Below the pieces are notes generated by a model. The model ran no database searches, was not told the origin of the DNA, and saw only the letters and a program-made list of their open reading frames with translations. This document shows, in pieces, positions 1 through 10,823 of a stretch of DNA of 64,000 nt. Position 1 is the stretch's first letter. Each line of letters opens with the position of its first letter. The position numbers were made by a program, and so were the translations under genes. This DNA is from Siphonodentalium dalli (lineage: Eukaryota; Mollusca; Scaphopoda; Gadilida; Siphonodentaliidae): assembly GCA_032622095.1 (NCBI GenBank), contig CP136064.1, positions 40,947,912-41,011,911 on the forward strand, given 5' to 3'.

Positions 1-150
1 TAAGCGCAAAGCGCACATAGTGGCAGCAGGCCCATTAATTGCTCACAAAGGAACCGCATGCTACTTTGTGTCGGGGCCGCAGGCCCCTCGGACGCTGAAT
101 AAAGGCTCCCGAAGGGATCCTGCATGTTTCAGCTAGTTGATATATATATG
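1..150 (-). repeat. K-family repeat (RTE-like), copy 1
   Basis: Reverse complement of the sequence that starts the copies at 58735 and 61738: an AAACAGGCTCC...GGAGCC stem, then a CAGCATCGGAGGGGCCTG block and a GTGTGCTTTGCG block. It runs off the left edge and ends in TATATATA, as the other copies begin. The RTE-like label comes from the 3' ends of copies 2 and 3, not from this fragment. Confidence 0.6.
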
Positions 151-373
151 TAGCCTATATATACACATAGCCTATTGTATAGCATACATGTCGCCTACTA
201 TAGGCCTATGTATGTGCATATATATGTAGTCATGACTTATATATATGAGTTGCGATAATTAACTAGTTAGATTCCTATAGTGTTGTCCGTGCAACATGTT
301 TTATTTGTATGACACATTCATTCATAAAAACATCGGGCTTACATGAATAACTATTAGAGATCATTTTGGTTAT

Positions 374-515
374 GAGAACTACCTATCCGATCAAAAAACC
401 TGTAAGTATATGAAGACACTGTGTAGATTATAAGTATAAGAATGAGAACTATCTATCGCATCAAAAAACCTATAAGTATATATAGGAAGACACTGTGTAG
501 ATTATAAGTATTTAT
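374..515. repeat. two-copy ~70-bp tandem repeat
   Basis: The units at 374-443 and 444-515 share GAGAACTA(C/T)CTATC, ATCAAAAAACCT and GAAGACACTGTGTAGATTATAAGTAT. The second has a small TATA insertion. No coding potential is seen. Confidence 0.75.
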
Positions 516-1937
516 AAGTGCTCACTTTCTGCATGCACATCGAACTGGCAGACATACTAGAACGAACAAAAAACTCACATTCACGAGTCATATGACAGAA
601 AATGTAATAATTGTAACAACATCGAAGATGAGGCGGGCACCAAATTTTGTATTGTACGTAAGAATTATCGTAGTTCAACGACACCAAAACTTTATGTTTG
701 ATGTTCCAAATAACTTTACTGGTGAATTCTATTGTTTACCAACAAAGAAATGTGAAACTTAAAACAATTCTAAGTTACAGTATAATGAGAATGATAAATG
801 CACAGTTGTAACAGTTAGTTCCTAGATGCAATTATTAAAGGGTAGAGGTCAAATATGAGTTCCAGTTGCTGCCGACACGATTCATTCATCAACTTGCATC
901 GCTGCCATTATGCACCAGAAGTTTCGAGACAAAGTGTAACTCATATATGTTGTCATCATGTACATCAACTTCATTAGCATCATCATTTTGAGGCAATAAT
1001 TCCCCCTTTCCTTTCAATAAATATTTAACAGAAATCTAGTGCAAAACATATTCAAATCAGTAATGTATTTCTATATAACTGCTCTTTACCATTTAATTAT
1101 TGAATTTTAGTTAGCCACTTATATATTTCATGTGTGACGAATATTTGATATCTTCCTTCGACCATAGTCACCATACCTTGATAAGCCCATATAATACTCA
1201 CAATTGGTGCACGAAATATTCAAATAATACTAATCCTGATCGTTTCCAACAAATTATATAATATACCTTTCACCCACCTATATACACTCATTTAGTCATT
1301 TTTCATTGTCACTCGTATCTGTTTCTCAATCCCATATAATCATTAATCAATTCCAGCTAAATGTCATGATTATTGTTTCGAGCTAATAAACAGATTCAAA
1401 TTCACAGAAAGGTCACAACTCTCTTCTGGGGTGTCCAGAACGGGGCAGTTAATAATCTTGCCCAAATTAGTTATTTAAAATAAAAAAGATATCTAGTTAA
1501 TTGAGCAGAAAACAGCATCAGCTATAAACGATATAAATAATAGAATTGAGTCGAGGAACGCATGCACCCACCATTGGGCACCAAAGCTCACAGTTATCAG
1601 ATTTCGATTTTTAAATCTGTCAATATTCACCACCCGGAATATTTGGTGGCCTGGCAAAAAATCCGCTGACTTCTTCGAGAAATATAGTACCGACATGCGC
1701 TGACGCCGTTACGAGATCTAACGGAAGGCCATGGCTCGATCATGTACGATCCAGTGGCGATCACCAATTAATTTCGGAATATAAGACGATGGAAAATATC
1801 GCCATCAAACAGAATACGGTATGTTGTGATAGTTGACGTGCGGATACATACACATACTTATTTCCGAATCAGTAATCGTGTTTTATTCATGCAAATAAAC
1901 ATGTTATAAATATGGCGCCATGCTGGTTACACGTGGC
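516..1937. other. no recognisable feature
   Basis: AT-rich sequence with stop codons in all frames. Only very short ORFs occur and none resembles a known domain. I see no repeats shared with the rest of the window. Confidence 0.5.
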
Positions 1938-1946
1938 AATACTATG

Positions 1947-2270
1947 GCTGAAGGGGTCACTCTCACCAAAAAAAGTGCTGAAGGGTACACAGGATTTCAA
2001 AATGTGCAGAAGGGTACACAGGGTTTGAAATGTCATTCTAAAGGACATTCAGTCTTCGTATCTGCCATGATTTCTGTTAGAGAATAATTGTTTACGTTAC
2101 AATGAATATCAAAATGTACTGAAAACAAACTGCTAATGGGCGCCAGACTTTCATAAACAAAATTTAAGTAATGGTGTTCGTGCCAATCACAAACCCTGTG
2201 TACCCTTCAGCACATTTTCAAAACCTGTGTACCCTTCAGCACTGTTTTTGGTGAGAGTGACTCCTTCAGC
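1947..2270. mobile_element. MULE-like MITE with 9-bp target duplication
   Basis: The element is 324 bp with long inverted ends beginning GCTGAAGGGGTCACTCTCACC and matching for about 85 bp. Each arm holds two copies of GTGCTGAAGGGTACACAGG or close variants. It is flanked by AATACTATG (1938-1946) and AATACGATG (2271-2279), a 9-bp duplication with one mismatch. A 9-bp duplication with long inverted ends is typical of Mutator-like elements. The centre has no coding capacity. Confidence 0.7.
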
Positions 2271-2279
2271 AATACGATG

Positions 2280-3665
2280 TGTTCACATTTGTGATAACAC
2301 GACGTGTTGGGGAATTCCAATTTGAACTAGGAATCACAACATAGTAGTTGTAATTGTAATTAAACCACACTCGCTCACCAAACTGCCAAGAAAATACGTT
2401 ATTATAGAACCTGTTCGACAACTAGTTATGCATGATATCGTGATTGGTATTGTTGTGAGTATTTATTGGTAATAAAGTTAATAAATTAATTTGGATAACT
2501 AAATCGGCTTTTGATGAGTTCCGTTCGGATTGGTCTTAAAATTTATATTATGCACAAATTATTCAGCACAAAATGATACAAATTAATGTAACACACAGTC
2601 ATAAAACTAAAATATATAATAATATATTTTGATGTATAGTTAAAGGTATACTCAATCCGAATTAGCGCTCGCAAATTACTATTTCCTTGGCTTCGGGGGT
2701 AAACAAATATTTGATTCGAGTCGAGGAACCCACCCATCAAAGCTAGGAGTGATCAGATATCGATGTTTGAAATCTATTATTTTTATTTTAGGTGGCCCAG
2801 TAAACTGTCGACGATAAGAACTTATCTGACCAGATAGCTGATGAAGATCGATAACTCTAAAATCCAGTGGCTTTTTTGTGTCAGATATTTGACAACTGGC
2901 AAAATTTCGTTGAACAAAACGTTGGTAAATAACAGGTTTTGGGCAATTTTATACTATAGTTGACTGTGGTTAGCATTATTTGTGGGCACTTGATCGATTC
3001 TGATAACTGAAGCGTATTTTGAAGAAATGTTGTTGTTGTATCTGGATGATATGGGGACCCTCTGATCGGATTGAGCACCTTTAATAGCTTTGGTGAGATG
3101 TTTAATTTTTTATCCAAAACAAATTTCTGGCACACTGCTAAATCCAAATGTGACTCTACTGCCAGACTATGCGCGGGGGTGGGGGGTAACTTATTTTATG
3201 CATTAGGGGAAGTCTTGTGGGTGAATCTGATAATCTCTAGCAGAACATGGACCCTCTCCAGTAGAAATTCGTCCGGTTAGAAAAGAAAATCTCTAATAAA
3301 ATTTCAAGGATATTCGATGACCGACAGAGGCTGTATATCACCATTCGGGTAAAGAGGAATAACTCTAGAGAAAAAAATGCGAAACATATCATTATGCTGT
3401 CTTCAGCAAACCTTGTTGGTGACCAAATTACAATTGGTGAGATCCAATAAACCATGGCCAAGCTCGGTGTGTGCATGTGGGCGGACAAATAATTTATCAA
3501 CATGTCCTTAATTAATTAAGCCGCTGGGCCACTTCACGACTAAGAACAGAAATAGGTAGTCAACCCCTATTGTAGTGAAGAAACTGTGTATACTGAGCAG
3601 ATGGTGCAGAACGATAATGAGACTAAAACAATGAGCTATTTTCAAACCAAAGCACACAAGAGGAA
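2280..3665. other. no gene seen; AT-rich
   Basis: Only short random ORFs on both strands. A 7-G run at 3174-3187 is interrupted by a T. Nothing is recognised. Confidence 0.45.
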
Positions 3666-3667
3666 TT

Positions 3668-4219
3668 ATTTTCGGACTTTGTTTATTTTCGAGGCATTTT
3701 TGAACTTTTGACCCGGAATTTCACCTAACATTACATCTCGCCTTACTAAAGACGGTCATTTCCAACATTTTCAAAAAAATTTGCTTGAGTGTACATTGTT
3801 CTGACTCCCCGTCTGAGTGCTGGCATTAACACATGTTCTTGCGGACATAACCGCAGAAAATGTGCGATGTCCAGTTGACTATCAACATTTTCTGAACAAA
3901 AAAATTATAATATATAATAGAGCATTCAACCAACGCCGTTAAAAGAACAATAATTATATCTTTCGACAAAGTTCCGGATGCGAACATGCATAGTGCCAAA
4001 TTACAATTGTGATCCAAATATCCATATTTACACATATTTACGGACAGAAAAATAAAATTATCCCGATAAACAAACAATTAGGAATTATATCCCCGAAAAT
4101 AGATATAATTGTTAAATTAATATATATATATATTGTGCACTCTTTTATAGATGTGCAGCTCCGGAGGCCAACTAGGACATACAAACAGGGTGTATAGTAG
4201 TTTTGGGTTTGAACATCTT
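3668..4219 (+). repeat. ~0.55-kb direct repeat F, left copy
   Basis: Begins TTTTCGGACTTTGTTTATTT and ends GTTTGAACATCTT. Nearly identical to 5545-6132, with short internal deletions after GGAATTTCACC and CATTTTCAA. Shared landmarks are GACTCCCCGTCTGAGTGCTG, CATGTTCTTGCGGACATAAC and GATGTGCAGCTCCGGAGGCC. No coding frame is conserved. Both copies lie in the same orientation around a LINE fragment. Confidence 0.8.
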
Positions 4220-4791
4220 TTTTTAATTTTTTTTATTGGAATAAACATACATCAATGAAGGAATGTAAACATAAACAGAGGTACACATTATTATATATCA
4301 AGTGACATTATTCCAATTCGCTCACATCTCGCTCGCTTTATTTACAAGTCTTTTGTACACCACATGCACCCCCAGTGACTGACATGTAAATTGGAATTAA
4401 TGGAATATATGTTCAAATTAATATATTAATTCAGATTTTAAATATTTCAACTTTCTTCCTGTGTACGGCGTATCGGTACGACAGCTAACCATAGACGGCA
4501 TTGTGATATTGGCGGGGATATCGTATTTCCGGTTAGAATAACTAAGTGAGTTTTCGAGTTGGTGAAGAGATAATTTCCAGGACACTCAAGTTGATAATTG
4601 TTGACTTGTGGGTATATGTCATACATGTAAAGCCTTTTCTAAAAGGAACCAGTTTTTCGAAAATTCCTCTTGTTTCGATTGGCATCGTGCGGTATACTTC
4701 TCACATTGGTATCTATAATTCAACTCTTTGAGGAAAACATTTAGCGATAAGTTAATTGGCTTGAATTTAGTCCTATATATGTATTGTTTAA

Positions 4792-5540
4792 TTAGGAGCC
4801 ATATATATATAGCATGTTAGTTGTAAAGTTAGGATCCGTTGGTGAAGAGCCGAGAATCATTGTCGTTTGTTGGGGACAGAGATCAATGCTGTTAATTTTA
4901 CCCCAAATCGCCGAGTTCCTTAATGAATTTCTGAACGTGAACACAGTTCCAAAATATATGGGAGATGTCTTCTGTCTCGCTTTTACATCTGTCGCATTTA
5001 TCATCTTGTCGTAAATTGGACATTTTGAGAAACTTGTTGGTTGATAATATTCGTGAATTTATTCGGAATTGTAGCCATTGCAGCTTTGTGTCCGGTGTCG
5101 TGAGAAAGGAAAGTTTATCCAGTTTGCACCAATTAATTATGTTGTCGGGAAATAACACTTGCCATTTTTTGTGTGCGACAGTAGAAGTTGGAATGTCGAT
5201 TAAAATTTTATAAAAGTCTTGACCTCCTCGACAGTTTTTAAGCAATTTAATGAAATTATTTGGTAAAAGGGGAGTGACTATTCGATTTATAGGTTGTTGA
5301 AGTTTTTTTGCAAGTAATTTTATCTGATGTTGGATGTTATTAAGAGTGATGAAGTTTGTATGTATGTTATAGATGTTATGAATATGAGACACTTTGCCAC
5401 ATTTTCCAAAATTTTCCCGACCGAGCAGAACTAAAACGGAAATTTGACCCACTTTTTTGACTCGATCCAAAATGTTTTCGGCCCAAATTGTTTGGCCGAG
5501 GTGGGCACTTATAACCCCGAACTTGTTTCGGTCAATTTCT
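4792..5540 (-). pseudogene. 5'-truncated, frameshifted LINE (non-LTR retrotransposon) ORF2 C-terminus
   Basis: About 190 codons are open on the minus strand (5470 to 4898). They end in the domain found after reverse transcriptase in many LINE ORF2 proteins: LQFRINSRILSTNKFL, then C-x2-C (CDRCKSETED), then HIFWNC, a zinc-knuckle-like pattern at about 4950-5020. Near 4900 the frame breaks. The continuation is in another minus frame, with a short piece containing TMILGSS, which fits the usual end of such proteins. The endonuclease and reverse transcriptase are absent. This is a dead fragment, probably of a CR1/L2/RTE-type element; the exact clade cannot be set by eye. Its truncated end abuts direct repeat F at 5545. 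Confidence 0.72.
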
Positions 5541-5544
5541 GTTT

Positions 5545-6132
5545 ATTTTCGGACTTTGTTTATTTTCGAGGCATTTTTGAACTTTTGACCCGGAATTTCA
5601 CCCATCACCCAACAGTACATCTCGCCTTACTAAAGACGTTACCGTGGTCATTTCCCACATTTTCAATTTTTTTTCGAATAAGTAACAGATCCACGCTGCT
5701 TGAGTATACATTGTTCTGACTCCCCGTCTGAGTGCTGGCATTAACACATGTTCTTGCGGACATAACCGCAGAAAATGTGCGATGTCCAGTTGACTATCAA
5801 CATTTTCTGAACAAAAAAATTATAATATATAATAGAGCATTCAACCAACGCCGTTAAAAGAACAATAATTATATATCTTTCGACAAAATTCCGGATGCGG
5901 ACATGCATGGTGCCAAATTACAATTGTGATCCAAATATCCATATTTACACATATTTACGGACAGAAAAAATAAAAATATCCCGATAAACACACAATTAGG
6001 AATTATATCCCCGAAAATAGATATAATTGTTAAATTAATATATATATTGTGCACTCTTTTATAGATGTGCAGCTCCGGAGGCCAACTAGGACATACAAAC
6101 AGGGCGTATAGTAGTTTTGGTTTGAACATCTT
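5545..6132 (+). repeat. ~0.59-kb direct repeat F, right copy
   Basis: The fuller copy of the repeat at 3668-4219. It retains a segment around 5608-5700 (CCATCACCCAACAGTACATC; AATAAGTAACAGATCCACGC) that the left copy lacks. Ends at GAACATCTT, where the two flanks diverge. Confidence 0.8.
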
Positions 6133-7153
6133 ACGTGAAATACTTTCGTTAAATTAATTGGGCGACTTAATTTGCGCATTAGTGCACCATTTGTGTAAAT
6201 ATAACTTTGGCCTCCATTATAGTAATGCTGATCAAACCAGCCACCGTTTTGGATGCCATCTTGTATGGTGTCTTGGACACAATAGTTTTTCTTGTTAAAC
6301 CACAAGAAACACAACGTGTGAGTGAAAATTATTTGAGTCGTCTGAGTTTATGGGTGCAAACCATACAATAATTTTAATTATTATTAGTCCATATCTTCTA
6401 GCAAAGAAGTGGCCAAAGGGTTTCCGTTGTGGGGTATCCACCTTGGAATTTCCTACTGCACCCCATAAGTTTGAACCACACTGAAATTTCCAAGTGCAAG
6501 AAATTTAATTAGCACCCCCTTTGGTTATAATTTTTCAATGGGTGCCTCAAGCATTTCAACTTTTGGAAATTCCCAACCTAACAATCCATACGTTTGGAAA
6601 TTTGTCAACTGATAACCATTTCACTTTGATTCAAAATATTGACCAAAAGAAAGAAACTATTCGTCATTTTGTTTAAAACAATAAATTTCACTCAAATAAT
6701 GGTTGGACAAATAAAACCATCAACAAAATCTTAATCTATTTTTGTCAGGCATGAAATATTCAACTGTTGAACATTTTTGCCAAAGTTGGGGGTTGGTAAA
6801 CCGTTAGTGAGTACCGTGAGACTTACACTACCGATTGGCACTTTCGGTGGATTTGGCTGTCAAAATCTGAGGGGAACTAGATTCAAAATAATAATGCTAT
6901 TATATACCACTTATATGGATTCCATATTTAATGAAAAATATGGGTGGGGCCTGTTTCAAGGGGACAGTATATACTATACTATAGAGTGTGTTCATGTTGA
7001 ATGCATGCATGATATATTCAAGGTATTACCATTCTTTTTTATATTTAAAGATAAATTAAAAGGCACGTTGGTTGAGAATGGGAGGGGCCAATATCCAAAT
7101 TTAACGACCGTACGTAGGCACTTGGCCTATATTGACACGTCCCTGATTCCTTG
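6133..7153. other. no gene seen; degenerate repeats
   Basis: Contains scattered GGAAATTTCC-type words around 6440-6620, like those inside the element at 7164-8351, so this may be an older relative. The open frame at 6777-7154 shows no recognisable domain. Confidence 0.4.
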
Positions 7154-7163
7154 ACTGTACCGT

Positions 7164-8351
7164 CAGGGATGTGGCTAGAGGGGGGGGTGGGGGTGTCTCA
7201 CCCCCCCCCCCAGCAGAGAGCTATATTTCAATAGTTGGAAATTTCATACCTGCCACAACGAAATTTCACACCAACAATAGGTTGAAAATGTTCTTGTAGT
7301 TTGATTATAAAACAATTTATTGAGGGAATTTTGACAGAAATGGTCATCAATTGGAAATTTTCCAACCTTAGGGGGGTGACAGGTTGGAAATTTCCAACAC
7401 TTGGAAAGCTTGTGTCCTGGTCTCTCCCCCGTGGCCAGTCAAAAACTTCTAGTTAATTTAAGAAAAAAATATTGTCATACAATTGGTCAACATTGTCATT
7501 GGAATTGTCATCAGTTGGAAAATTTCCAACCTAAGTGGGGGTGTAGGTTTGAAATTTCGAACAGTAGGAAGGCTTGAGGCTAATCTAGATGTTAGGATTT
7601 TGCGATTTTCTTGTTCAGATTTCAAAATTTTCGCACACCGGGCCGAACCATGGTCGGCCCGGTGTGTCATTGCCCCATTCACATGGCCAATACAAAACTG
7701 CTAATTAGTTTAGCAAAACAATATTTTACTACATTTGGTCAAACTTGTAGACATAAATGGTCATCAGTTGAAGAATTTTCCAACCTGAGGGGGAGTATAA
7801 GGTTTGAAATTTCCAACACTAGGAAAGCTTCAGTTGAGGCCAGTCTTGATGCTAGGATTTGCGATTTTCTTGTATAGTTTTCAAAATTTTCTCACACCGG
7901 GCCGAACAACCATGGTCGGCCCGGTGTTTCCTGGTCTGTTGTCGGTAGCTGTGTGCATTTGTCTGGAATTAGATCACTAGTTGTTTTTTTGGGGGCAATT
8001 TTCAGGTTAAAATATCTTAATGTTCTCATACTGGGAAAATAGAAGCATGGCTTATGAATATATAGGAAATTAGGCCTGAGCATGAGGTACAAGGGGGGGG
8101 GTGCAAATGGAAATATGCAAAAAGTTGTGTTGGTACGATTCCGACTCAAGGGGGGGGGGGGTGCAAATGGAATTATTATGCAAAAAGTTGTGTCGGTGTG
8201 ATTCCGACTCAAGGGGGGGGGGGGGGGGTGCAAATGGAATTATGCAAAAAGTTGTGTTGGTGTGATTGCGACTCAAGGGGGGGGGGTGCAGTTAGAAATA
8301 CCCAAGGTGGACACCCCCCCCCCCAACGGAGACCCTCTAGCCACATCCCTG
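7164..8351. mobile_element. hAT-like non-autonomous element with G-tract minisatellite
   Basis: Terminal inverted repeats CAGGGATGTGGCTAGAGGG (7164) and its complement (8333-8351), each followed inward by long G or C tracts. Starting with CAGGG is typical of hAT elements. Flanks ACTGTACCGT (7154-7163) and ACAGTACCGT (8354-8363) suggest a target duplication offset by two bases. Inside are about three ~200-bp units with GGAAATTTCCAAC words, and two GC-rich palindromes, CACACCGGGCCGAACCATGG and complement, at 7634-7666 and 7893-7927. Confidence 0.6.
8086..8300. repeat. ~60-bp minisatellite with variable poly-G
   Basis: Three to four units of TGCAAATGGAATTATGCAAAA then AGTTGTGT(T/C)GGT, GATTCCGACTCAA and a run of 7-17 G. 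Lies inside the hAT-like element. The apparent proline-rich peptides on the minus strand are translations of this repeat. Confidence 0.85.
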
Positions 8352-8560
8352 TTACAGTACCGTACATCTTCTCGGATGTGCACAATTAAAATTAACTTCA
8401 GAAATATTTTTGTCTGACAGTTGATAACTTGATATGTTTCTCACACCGTTGGGATTTTCTCAATTCAGTCAAAGATTATTATGAACAGTGATCAGCGCCA
8501 TTTAGATATCGCCAGATTAATTTAAGAAGAAGAGACCGCGCACCTGTACGTGCACCTTGA

Positions 8561-8650
8561 GCACGTGCTGCAGGTCATTGCAAATAAATTCCCGCCTTCC
8601 CACGTGATGTAATCCACACACGTGATATGTATTTAAAGCGACCAATCAGA
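8561..8650. promoter_or_regulatory. triple CACGTG E-box cluster with CCAAT box
   Basis: Three perfect CACGTG hexamers at 8562-8567, 8601-8606 and 8619-8624; the last two are followed by AT (ATCACGTG on the minus strand). A CCAATCAG box is at 8642-8649 and TATTTAAAG at 8630-8638. Such E-boxes bind bHLH factors of the MITF/TFE, USF, Myc and CLOCK type. About 1.9 kb upstream of the candidate LARP4 promoter. The motif content is seen; function is inferred. Confidence 0.45.
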
Positions 8651-9329
8651 ATGTTTTCCGTCGGAGGCGTGTGCCGCCTAATATAGATTCACTTCCTTCT
8701 TTTCAATGGTTTGAGATGGTCGCACCGTCTCTTTGCTCTGTATGAGCTTTTCTGATACGATAAGACAAATATATATATTATAATTGTCCTCAGACAAGCA
8801 CTCGAAAGGTTTCGATTGACTTTCGAAGCAAAAAATTTGAACTGGACGTGAATAACATTCCCGCGGAAGTTCACGTTGATCAAAATAATAACGAGAGGCA
8901 TTGATACAATTTGAGGCACCCTTTGTTCGAGGTCAAATGAATTGTCTTATTCATGCTAGTTTAATAGACTTTTACATGTTTATTCTTAGAAAGATAGATA
9001 TATAGTACGTCTTCAAAATATAAGTTATGTGTTTCTCCATAACTAGACATGTTAAACAGATAGGTTTTATAAAACACCACCTTCATATCGCCCCATGCAA
9101 ATAGTTGTTCCCGAGTTGTCTGCAAAATGCCGCGCCTTCCATATGATTTTTAATACACGATTTTTTGGATAACCTGGAGTCATATTTCCTATCTCTGGGA
9201 AAGCTGTTAATGTTTAATTATTGTTATGATTGAAAATAAATGAATTGAAAATTAAATGGGCCAAATAATAAGGAAATTCGATTATAATTTGACGATATCT
9301 AAAAATAGTCCTAGGCAGATTGATCGGTT

Positions 9330-9519
9330 GCCATGTTGGAAATCCGAAGCCCATGTGACTTCGTCCGTACGTCGATACAACCGAAAAGGCGAACTGTAGC
9401 AGAGATTATTTTTTTTCGGAATTTAGCCTGTTTGGTGAGGATTTCGACCCTCCGACGTTGCAGGGAGACCGGCAAACTGGCGAGGAACTAAAAGCATACC
9501 GTGTAGGTCTTAGCTGGAG
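9330..9519 (+). promoter_or_regulatory. CpG-rich block with YY1-like motif and splice donor; possible non-coding first exon
   Basis: GCCATGTT at 9330-9337 matches the YY1 GCCATnTT core. The next 180 bases are unusually rich in CpG for this window (TTCGTCCGTACGTCGATACA and following). The block ends GCTGGAG|GTGAGA at 9519/9520, close to the consensus 5' splice site. A non-coding first exon of the downstream LARP4-like gene is a reasonable guess. An ORF from the ATG at 9333 stops after about 50 codons with no recognisable domain. No transcript evidence is available. Confidence 0.35.
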
Positions 9520-10018
9520 GTGAGAAAGTGTCATTTTATCATTAGTTTTTCCTCGAGTCGAAGCGTGTTTGTGGCAGTCGCCATATTATGCGTATACCTA
9601 TCACGTGTACCACCTAAATAAGGCGAAAATTACCAATTCGGATGAAAATTACTGGGGTTTTCACAGCAAAAAGGTTCTAAACGGTTACATGAAGTCCCCA
9701 TATTGGTTGACAATTTGCGATTTGTTAAAACAAAAGTATTTGATTAACATCCTTGAGAGGCTGCGGAAAAATTCGTGTCGCGAAGGTGTCTCAAGCAGTA
9801 GCTGGCGGTTAAATTGGGCGTGCTTGGATTTAAGATTTTGTGATGTATTTATTAGTAAATAATACATGTATTGCTCCGAAAAATAACAGAAAACAATCGA
9901 AAATCGCACCGTGTATGCTAATTGCAATCTATCTCGGCAATGAAATAACCATGGACTTGACTAAACGATAGTAATTCCACATTTAATGAATCATGATCAT
10001 TTTTAGCCACAGGAAATA

Positions 10019-10030
10019 AAAGATGGCGAC
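10019..10030 (+). promoter_or_regulatory. YY1-like motif AAAGATGGCGAC
   Basis: Matches the AAnATGGCGGC YY1 consensus at all but one base. It lies between the CpG-rich block at 9.4 kb and the CRE/ZNF143 cluster at 10.45 kb, so three YY1-like sites occur within about 1.2 kb. Confidence 0.4.
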
Positions 10031-10440
10031 CTCCATGGTTGTATTTCCTAGTTCCGATTTCACTAGTTTATTTGATGTGTTCTGTTAAATTATAACCCAG
10101 AAACACTCGGCAGAATGAAAGTAGAATCTGAGGATCCCAACTGCGCGGAAATATACATAAATATGCAATATTAATTGCCTTTTTTTCGATTTTGTGTGAA
10201 GAGTCTGAAAACATGCTTACTCACATTGGGCTGTACTTCAAAAATACCATAATTTCCTGTGAATCACAGTGTCTAGAAATATTTTATGCTGCTAGATATT
10301 TTACAAGAAAGGTCAAGGAGTTACTTTTCATAAGGAGAATAATAAAAAATTATATCTCTGTATTAATATAACAATAACATGTTTATGGAGGGCATTGCCA
10401 TTGTGAATTTGTGGTTTATTAGTGTACCCGGTATAGAGCG

Positions 10441-10492
10441 GTTCCGTGTGACGTCACTAATCCCAGCATGCACTGCCGGCGCCATGTTGGAG
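10441..10492 (+). promoter_or_regulatory. candidate core promoter: CRE, ZNF143-like site, YY1-like site
   Basis: A perfect CRE, TGACGTCA, is at 10449-10456. Directly after it ACTAATCCCAGCATGCACTG (10455-10474) closely fits the ZNF143/THAP11 (Staf) motif of the ACTACAnnTCCCAGnATGC type. GCGCCATGTTGG (10479-10490) fits the YY1 core. This trio is characteristic of metazoan TATA-less housekeeping promoters. It is followed at once by an in-frame micro-exon candidate. The arrangement would suit a ubiquitously expressed RNA-binding protein gene. Confidence 0.5.
10484..10492 (+). CDS. candidate first coding micro-exon (Met-Leu-Glu) of the LARP4-like gene
   Basis: ATG TTG GAG is followed by GTAACA, an acceptable splice donor. 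The exon would leave phase 0, exactly what the acceptor at 19635/19636 needs. It has a purine at -3 (GCCATGT). As I recall it, vertebrate LARP4 also starts with a tiny Met-Leu coding exon before the PAM2 exon. The alternative start is the internal ATG at 19678, which has a poorer context (C at -3). Only RNA evidence can decide; an exon this small in a compact motif cluster could be coincidence. Confidence 0.28.
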
Positions 10493-10823
10493 GTAACAAC
10501 GAATATAAACAAACACACGTGTGTGCGGAGTTCATTATAATCAAGTGTCTCTCTTTCGTGTATCATGACTCTCAATTGTTTTGTTAATGGTTGTGCGCAC
10601 ATATAAAATTACAAACTAAAAATTTGAAATAGTATAGTCCCGATCGATGATGTGTTATGAATATTAATTGCGCCGTGAGTAATTTTTATGTGAAGTGTTC
10701 GTTCGTTATATATGTACATGAATCTGCTATGTTATATATGTACATGAATCTGCTATAACACCGTGGTGATATTGACTTCAAATTTCTGCTATTCAAACTT
10801 TAAACATGCATATTTAGATAATT

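Noticed and set aside
4898-5470. 190-codon minus-strand ORF as a host gene
   Set aside because: The CDRC...HIFWNC pattern and frameshifted continuation identify it as a LINE C-terminal remnant.
3668-6132. LTR retrotransposon bounded by the F direct repeats
   Set aside because: No TG...CA ends, primer binding site or polypurine tract; the enclosed coding remnant is of LINE type.
7892-8276. Proline-rich minus-strand ORFs (PFAPPPP repeats)
   Set aside because: These are translations of the G-tract minisatellite within the hAT-like element.
10564-10606. ATG ACT CTC AAT TGT... giving a peptide with C-x4-C that resembles the first residues of a THAP domain
   Set aside because: Stops after 13 codons and there is no good donor before the stop. 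Too short to call.
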